This document shows, piece by piece, positions 14,128-17,313 of a stretch of 17,313 nt of DNA. Origin of the DNA: Chloroflexota bacterium (GTDB lineage: Bacteria > Chloroflexota > Anaerolineae > Anaerolineales > JACQED01); NCBI GenBank assembly GCA_016200785.1, contig JACQED010000437.1, positions 1-17,313 on the forward strand, given 5' to 3'. Position numbers and translations under genes: made by a program. The notes under the pieces were generated by a model. The model searched no databases. It was not told the origin of the DNA and was given only the letters and a program-made list of their open reading frames with translations. The stretch's first letter is position 1, and every line of letters begins with the position of its first letter.

Positions 14128-14454
14128 TCAGAGATTAGAGATTGGGAGCTCTTCGTGACAATGCCCACACCCAATCTCAGGCTCCGGCACATCGCATAAC
14201 ATCCGGCGACAGTGTGCCGAAATCTCGACTTGTCGAACGAAGCCAAGCCAGCGGCTGGCGACGCGCGCTTTCAGCGTGAGGTGGGGACAGGCGTTGGCGA
14301 GGAAGATGCGCGGGACGGGGCAAGTCTGGCACAGAGCCGGCCTCCACTGCCCGCCCTGCGGGTTTGCGTCGAGCAACCGGCACTCTTCGTGTTTGCGTCC
14401 GCGCCGGTAGTCGCCGTAGAAGTGAGGACACTCCCGCCCGGCCGGAGTTTTCAC
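14128..14454 (-). CDS. Small cysteine-rich protein of unknown function, cotranscribed with efp
   Basis: I do not recognise the family. The 108 residues contain nine cysteines: C9, C25, C42, C45, C56, C82, C87, C96, C99, with CPHFYGDYRRGRKHEECRLL, LCQTCPVP, NACPHLTL and IGCGHCH. This clustered pattern (two CxxC pairs plus further Cys and His) suggests a bound metal or Fe-S cluster, or a nucleic-acid-binding zinc protein; the first half is very basic. No signal peptide or membrane helix. The GTG start at 14454 overlaps the TAG of efp by one base (TAGTG), so translation is coupled to efp. The last residues (PISNL) come from a GAGATTA/GAGATTG repeat pair. Coding is supported by the exact coupling and the Cys spacing. 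Confidence 0.7.
   Translation of the reverse strand: MKTPAGRECPHFYGDYRRGRKHEECRLLDANPQGGQWRPALCQTCPVPRIFLANACPHLTLKARVASRWLGFVRQVEISAHCRRMLCDVPEPEIGCGHCHEELPISNL
14131..14144. repeat. Short heptamer pair (GAGATTA, GAGATTG)
   Basis: Two 7-bp units, GAGATTA and GAGATTG, cover the last codons of the Cys-rich gene and lie 17 bases before the HAD-DinB ATG. It resembles the other heptamer arrays but is too short to be certain. Confidence 0.35.
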
Positions 14455-15011
14455 TAGACGCGGGTGAGATACTCGCCCGTGCGCGTGTCGATGCGCACCG
14501 TGTCGCCCACGTTGACGAAGAGGGGCACCTGGACGCGATGGCCGGTCTCGGTCGTCACATATTTGTTCGCGCCGGTCGCCGTGTCCCCCTTGACGCTCGG
14601 CTCGGATTCGACGACCTTCAGTTCGACGGAAGTGGGCAATTCAATGTCAATCGGCTCTTCGTCGTAGAAGGTCAGTTTCAATTCCATTCCGTCCTTCAGG
14701 AACTCCGCCGACTCGCCCAGTATTTTTCCCGACAGCGGTGTCTGCTCGTACGTCACGGTGTCCATGAAGTAATACAGGTCGCCGTCGTGATACAGATAAG
14801 TGACGATGTGATGATCGAGGCGGATGTCCTGCACGCGGTCGCCTGACTGGAAGGTGCGCTCCAGCGTCCCGCCCGTTCGCAGATTGCGGACTTTGGTGCG
14901 GATGGTCGCATTGCCCCGGCCCGGCTTGTTGTGCGAGTATTCGAGAACTTTGTAAATCTCACCGTCGAACTGAAAAGTCACTCCTTTGCGGAGATCGTTC
15001 ACGTCAATCAT
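14454..15011 (-). CDS. efp: Translation elongation factor P
   Basis: Rescues ribosomes stalled at polyproline stretches. The 185 residues have the three beta-barrel domains of EF-P: KOW-like (1-63), OB (about 66-125) and the C-terminal OB (about 130-185) with the family ending GDTVRIDTRTGEYLTRV. The tip of the first domain, which reaches the P-site tRNA, reads NKPGRGNA with R32 where E. coli carries its modified K34. Thermus EF-P also has an arginine there; in Pseudomonas R32 is rhamnosylated by EarP, which I do not see in this window. The ATG at 15011 is the canonical start (MIDVNDLRKG). The good AAGGA is 16 bases away and instead fits a four-codon leader ORF overlapping the ATG. First gene of the operon with the Cys-rich and HAD-DinB genes. 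Confidence 0.97.
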   Translation of the reverse strand: MIDVNDLRKGVTFQFDGEIYKVLEYSHNKPGRGNATIRTKVRNLRTGGTLERTFQSGDRVQDIRLDHHIVTYLYHDGDLYYFMDTVTYEQTPLSGKILGESAEFLKDGMELKLTFYDEEPIDIELPTSVELKVVESEPSVKGDTATGANKYVTTETGHRVQVPLFVNVGDTVRIDTRTGEYLTRV

Positions 15012-15022
15012 CGCCTTGCCAT
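15008..15022 (-). CDS. Possible four-codon leader ORF (MARR) overlapping the efp start
   Basis: The minus strand reads ATG GCA AGG CGA TGA (15022-15008). The TGA overlaps the efp ATG (ATGA). AAGGA lies five bases before this ATG, an ideal spacing, while it is too far from the efp ATG. The peptide itself need not matter; the small ORF could deliver ribosomes to efp by coupling. The ATG could also be coincidental. Confidence 0.35.
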   Translation of the reverse strand: MARR

Positions 15023-15046
15023 TAGTTTCCTTCTTGGATGAATTTT

Positions 15047-15062
15047 CGGCGCGATTATACCA
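15047..15062 (-). promoter_or_regulatory. Extended -10 promoter of efp
   Basis: Minus strand TGGTATAAT: a perfect TATAAT (15059-15054) with TGn extension. No -35 match is found 16-18 bases upstream (CACGCA region); that space is occupied by the GTGAAAC heptamer array. The transcript would begin near 15047, about 36 bases before the efp ATG. Confidence 0.6.
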
Positions 15063-15065
15063 TGA

Positions 15066-15121
15066 GTGAAACGTGATGCGTGAAGCGTGATACGTGAGGC
15101 GTGAAACGTGAAGAGCGACTC
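15066..15121. repeat. Heptanucleotide array, GTGARRC type, seven to eight units
   Basis: Units in perfect phase: GTGAAAC, GTGATGC, GTGAAGC, GTGATAC, GTGAGGC, GTGAAAC, GTGAAGA, then a divergent GCGACTC. It is the longest and cleanest array in the window and reaches to within seven bases of the efp -10 box. Confidence 0.85.
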
Positions 15122-15160
15122 ACGCGTGACGTTACACGACTCTCCTGAAAGAGCTTTTTC

Positions 15161-15229
15161 ACCGCGAAGACGCGAAGAAAACACCAGGAAATCTCCGCGA
15201 AATCTTCGCGCCCTTGGCGTCTTCGCGGT
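15161..15229. repeat. REP-like inverted repeat (ACCGCGAAGACGC arms)
   Basis: Perfect 13-bp arms, ACCGCGAAGACGC (15161-15173) and GCGTCTTCGCGGT (15217-15229). Inside, CGCGAAG (15171-15177) is matched by CTTCGCG (15204-15210). The left arm is two CGCGAAGA octamers; the core contains CACCAGG as in the element at 3262-3332. It fills the space between the GT-C gene stop and the efp upstream region. Confidence 0.8.
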
Positions 15230-15263
15230 TGATTTTTCGTTTTTCAGTGGAGTCGTTTCTGCC

Positions 15264-17313
15264 TCACGGCTTGATCACCACTGCATCATTCTGGTATCGC
15301 TCGCCGTTTTGATCAAATGTGGGCGGGCGCGCGCCGTCGGCGGGACTGAACAGGCCGATTTCGATCTGGTAGCAGCCGTCCGCTGAGTGAGTCGAGAGCG
15401 GGATGTGCCGCACGTCGCGGACGGTGACGCCGACCGGCCACAGCCACAGCGGATACGTCCCACCCAGCGCCGCGCCGTCGGCCAGGCCCAGAACATTCCC
15501 GGCGCAGTCGAAGACATGAGTGAACACATCCTCGGAGGCCGGGCCGGTGCTGTGCCATCTAAGTTCGACGAGCGCCTCGTCCGACCCAATTTGGGTGCGG
15601 GCCTGCGTCAACCACACGCGCCTGTCGAATGAAGCCACGAAAGTTTGCGGCGCGGTCGGCTCGCCGCGCCTCACTGCGCCGACTTCCTGCAAGGCCGTTC
15701 CCTCGTTGGTGTATCTCCACAGCCACACGCGATCGTATTGCGGAACGCGGGCGGCAAGCCCATCCCATTCTTGAATTTTGCCCCACGCTTCGAAGTAGTG
15801 ATCGCGCAATTTCTGAAAGACATTCGGGAATGCCAGTCCGTCAACCGGCGCTTTGATGCCGGTCTGCGCCCAGGCCATCAATTGCGGCGAAAGGTACGCC
15901 GGCATGATCTCGACGCCTTCGTGCCCCAGCGCGTAGTCGGCCCACACCGGCGCGACCCAGTTGGGCGGGTTGAGGATCAACTGCTTCTCGGTCGGATAAT
16001 CCCGCGCCGCTTGACCCAGCGTCCACAACGGATCGAGTGCGTAATGGTGGAGTTCGACGGAGCGGAGGATGTGGAGGCTGGGAGGGACGAGCACGAGGCA
16101 GGTGAGGAGAATTGCCCATTGCGAATGGCGAATGGCGAATGGCGAATTGCCGGGGGCGTCAGGCCAAAGGCGATACGCAACAGGTGACAGGCGATAAGCG
16201 ATAAGCGAGATCACCGCCGACCACAACACGACAGCCGCCGGCGAGGGGAAAACTTGCAGGCGCGGACTGACGATGTTGTAGGAGAATGGAAGACCGAACA
16301 GGCTCGGCGCAGCGGCGATCAGCCAATAGCCGAAGACGAAGGCGAGGAGGCGATACGCGAAGCGCGAAGCGAGGAAGGTGAAGCGTGACCCGTCCCACAC
16401 AGATACTTCGCGATGAAGCGTAAAGATGGCAAAGCCGAGTGCGATGACGGCAAGAACGCTCACCGCGACGATGTCTGTCCAGCCGAGATGATCCATCAGC
16501 CAGCGAGCCGGGAACTGGAGAGGAAAGGTGAGGCCTTCGGCGAAGAAGACCGTGCTTTGAAAGAGCGACTCCCATCCGACCCACGTGAAGTTCTCGGCGC
16601 GAGTCTTCGGGATGTGCGCCCACCACGGGAGGTAAGCGAGGTTGGTGGCGAGGGCGAGAAGTGGAATGGCGAATCGTGAAATGCGAATTGCGGGTCGTGA
16701 TTGACGAGCGCTGGACGACGATTGAGAATTCGCAATTTCCAGTTCGCCGTTCGGAATTAATAACACCGCCAGCCCCATCAGGGCTCCCGTCACCACGCCG
16801 GACTCGTGCTCGAAGGGCGCGAGGGCGGCCACCGCGAAGCCGAGCGCGGCCCAACGATAGCGCCGCGTGTCGCAAAATTCGAGGGCGCACAGCACCGCGC
16901 CCAGCGTCATCGCCGTGGCAAGGAGATGGAATTCGGAAGCGACGAGCGGCACGACGGGCGCGGCGAAGGGGAAGGCGACCATGAGGGCCGAGGCGATGGC
17001 GGCGGCGAAAAGTGACAAGTGACGAGTTACGGGCGACGAGTGCGGACTCTCGTCGCTCGTCACTTGAAACGCGGCACCCGTCACCCGAAGCGCCAGCGCG
17101 CCGGCCAACCAGCCGTTGACGATGAGCGTGATCAGGTTGAGCGCGTGAAAGGGGAGCGGGTTCGTCGCCCCGAAGACGATCTGCATCCCGCGCCAAATGG
17201 TGAAACCGAGGGGGCGATAAAACGGGAAGCCGCTCGAGTCAACCCAAATGGACGACAGCGGGCGATGCTCCATCCAAATGAAGTTCGCCACGTCGTCCCA
17301 GTAGAAGGGGAGG
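15264..17313 (-). CDS. GT-C-type glycosyltransferase-like integral membrane protein (5' end outside window)
   Basis: At least 682 residues; the frame is open to the window edge (LPFYWDDVANFIWME), so the ATG lies outside and the GTG at 17291 is not the start. The early YWDD and the following RPLSSIWVDSSGFPFYRPL resemble the first acidic loop of GT-C transferases that use lipid-linked sugars. About eight to ten membrane segments follow up to residue ~430, for example HALNLITLIVNGWLAGALAL, VAVSVLAVIALGFAIFTL and WAILLTCLVLVPPSLHIL. The last ~115 residues are a soluble beta-rich domain (VFTHVFDCAGNVLGLADG, GCYQIEIGLFSP) common at the end of such proteins in Chloroflexota. Four groups of heptamer arrays lie inside the gene (residues about 76-101, 186-217, 308-322, 368-401) and are translated without breaking the frame. 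Sugar and acceptor are unknown. Confidence 0.75.
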   Translation of the reverse strand, partial: LPFYWDDVANFIWMEHRPLSSIWVDSSGFPFYRPLGFTIWRGMQIVFGATNPLPFHALNLITLIVNGWLAGALALRVTGAAFQVTSDESPHSSPVTRHLSLFAAAIASALMVAFPFAAPVVPLVASEFHLLATAMTLGAVLCALEFCDTRRYRWAALGFAVAALAPFEHESGVVTGALMGLAVLLIPNGELEIANSQSSSSARQSRPAIRISRFAIPLLALATNLAYLPWWAHIPKTRAENFTWVGWESLFQSTVFFAEGLTFPLQFPARWLMDHLGWTDIVAVSVLAVIALGFAIFTLHREVSVWDGSRFTFLASRFAYRLLAFVFGYWLIAAAPSLFGLPFSYNIVSPRLQVFPSPAAVVLWSAVISLIAYRLSPVAYRLWPDAPGNSPFAIRHSQWAILLTCLVLVPPSLHILRSVELHHYALDPLWTLGQAARDYPTEKQLILNPPNWVAPVWADYALGHEGVEIMPAYLSPQLMAWAQTGIKAPVDGLAFPNVFQKLRDHYFEAWGKIQEWDGLAARVPQYDRVWLWRYTNEGTALQEVGAVRRGEPTAPQTFVASFDRRVWLTQARTQIGSDEALVELRWHSTGPASEDVFTHVFDCAGNVLGLADGAALGGTYPLWLWPVGVTVRDVRHIPLSTHSADGCYQIEIGLFSPADGARPPTFDQNGERYQNDAVVIKP
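16111..16210. repeat. Two adjacent heptamer arrays inside the GT-C gene
   Basis: 16111-16152: ATTGCCC, ATTGCGA, ATGGCGA three times, ATTGCCG. 16169-16210: GGCGATA, CGCAACA, GGTGACA, GGCGATA, AGCGATA, AGCGAGA. Each keeps strict 7-bp phase. The second is read in the protein as the heptads AYRLSPV and AYRLWPD. Confidence 0.8.
16349..16390. repeat. Heptamer array inside the GT-C gene, CGCGAAG type
   Basis: Six units in phase: GGCGATA, CGCGAAG, CGCGAAG, CGAGGAA, GGTGAAG, CGTGACC. In the protein they appear as the heptad repeat SRFTFLA, SRFAYRL next to a membrane segment. Confidence 0.7.
16664..16755. repeat. Inverted pair of heptamer arrays inside the GT-C gene, GAATTGC type
   Basis: 16664-16705: GAATGGC, GAATCGT, GAAATGC, GAATTGC, GGGTCGT, GATTGAC. 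16728-16755 in the opposite sense: ATTCGCA, ATTTCCA, GTTCGCC, GTTCGGA. The insert encodes a Ser/Arg-rich loop of about 30 residues. Confidence 0.65.
17011..17087. repeat. Inverted heptamer array inside the GT-C gene, AGTGACG type
   Basis: AGTGACA, AGTGACG, AGTTACG, GGCGACG, AGTGCGG run in one sense, then ACTCTCG, TCGCTCG, TCACTTG in the other. AAGTGACGAG (17017-17026) and CTCGTCACTT (17056-17065) are perfect inverted arms. Translated as the Ser/Thr-rich loop after the first membrane segment (QVTSDESPHSSPVTRH). Confidence 0.75.

Noticed and set aside
14115..14246. N-terminal extension of the HAD-DinB frame
   Set aside because: It overlaps the Cys-rich gene and adds no HAD sequence; MITALLFDLDGT at 14114 is the typical family start.
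16159..17196. Minus-strand 345-codon frame inside the GT-C gene
   Set aside because: Another frame of the same strand, Arg-rich, without membrane segments or motifs; the frame ending at 15264 encodes the plausible membrane protein.

Overview
The window looks like part of a GC-rich chromosome of Chloroflexota, probably Anaerolineae-like. This rests on protein style (ClpP, RlmN, a GT-C-type membrane protein with a C-terminal beta domain), on GTG/TTG starts, and on the many degenerate heptanucleotide repeats between and inside genes. No database search was possible, so the taxon is an inference. Almost all genes are on the minus strand; the main exception is one regulatory kinase on the plus strand.

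Positions 1-1420 hold two decayed type II toxin-antitoxin (TA) modules. In both, the antitoxin is intact and the toxin is broken: a PemK/MazF-like toxin has an in-frame TAG, and a VapC toxin has lost its middle through a deletion. Positions 1571-4542 hold ATP-dependent PEP carboxykinase and, upstream of it, an aspartate-type aminotransferase; together they could convert aspartate to oxaloacetate to PEP. Positions 4680-7824 form a tight minus-strand operon: HicB-like antitoxin, PIN (VapC) toxin, HAD-IIA phosphatase, TPR protein, rlmN. It has a good promoter at 7846-7874. rlmN carries an in-frame palindromic repeat.

Positions 8079-11616 are the protein quality-control cluster tRNA-Leu(UAG), tig, clpP, clpX. 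The tRNA and tig each have a recognisable promoter. The gap between hicB and clpX holds a series of hairpins ending in a plus-strand terminator-like hairpin, a candidate structured RNA. Back to back with the tRNA promoter is the plus-strand promoter of a soluble response-regulator/histidine-kinase protein (11740-12930). Its 3' end overlaps, convergently, a HAD-DinB fusion protein.

Positions 12903-15011 form the operon efp, Cys-rich small protein, HAD-DinB fusion, driven by an extended -10 promoter and possibly preceded by a four-codon leader ORF. Positions 15264-17313 carry a large membrane protein of GT-C glycosyltransferase type, cut off by the window edge. Its gene has been invaded by four groups of heptamer arrays that nevertheless keep the frame open.

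I do not see a clearly new multi-gene system. The most interesting items are the doubly decayed TA modules, the repeats inside coding sequence, the candidate RNA at 7888-8074, the Cys-rich protein next to EF-P, and the efp leader ORF.
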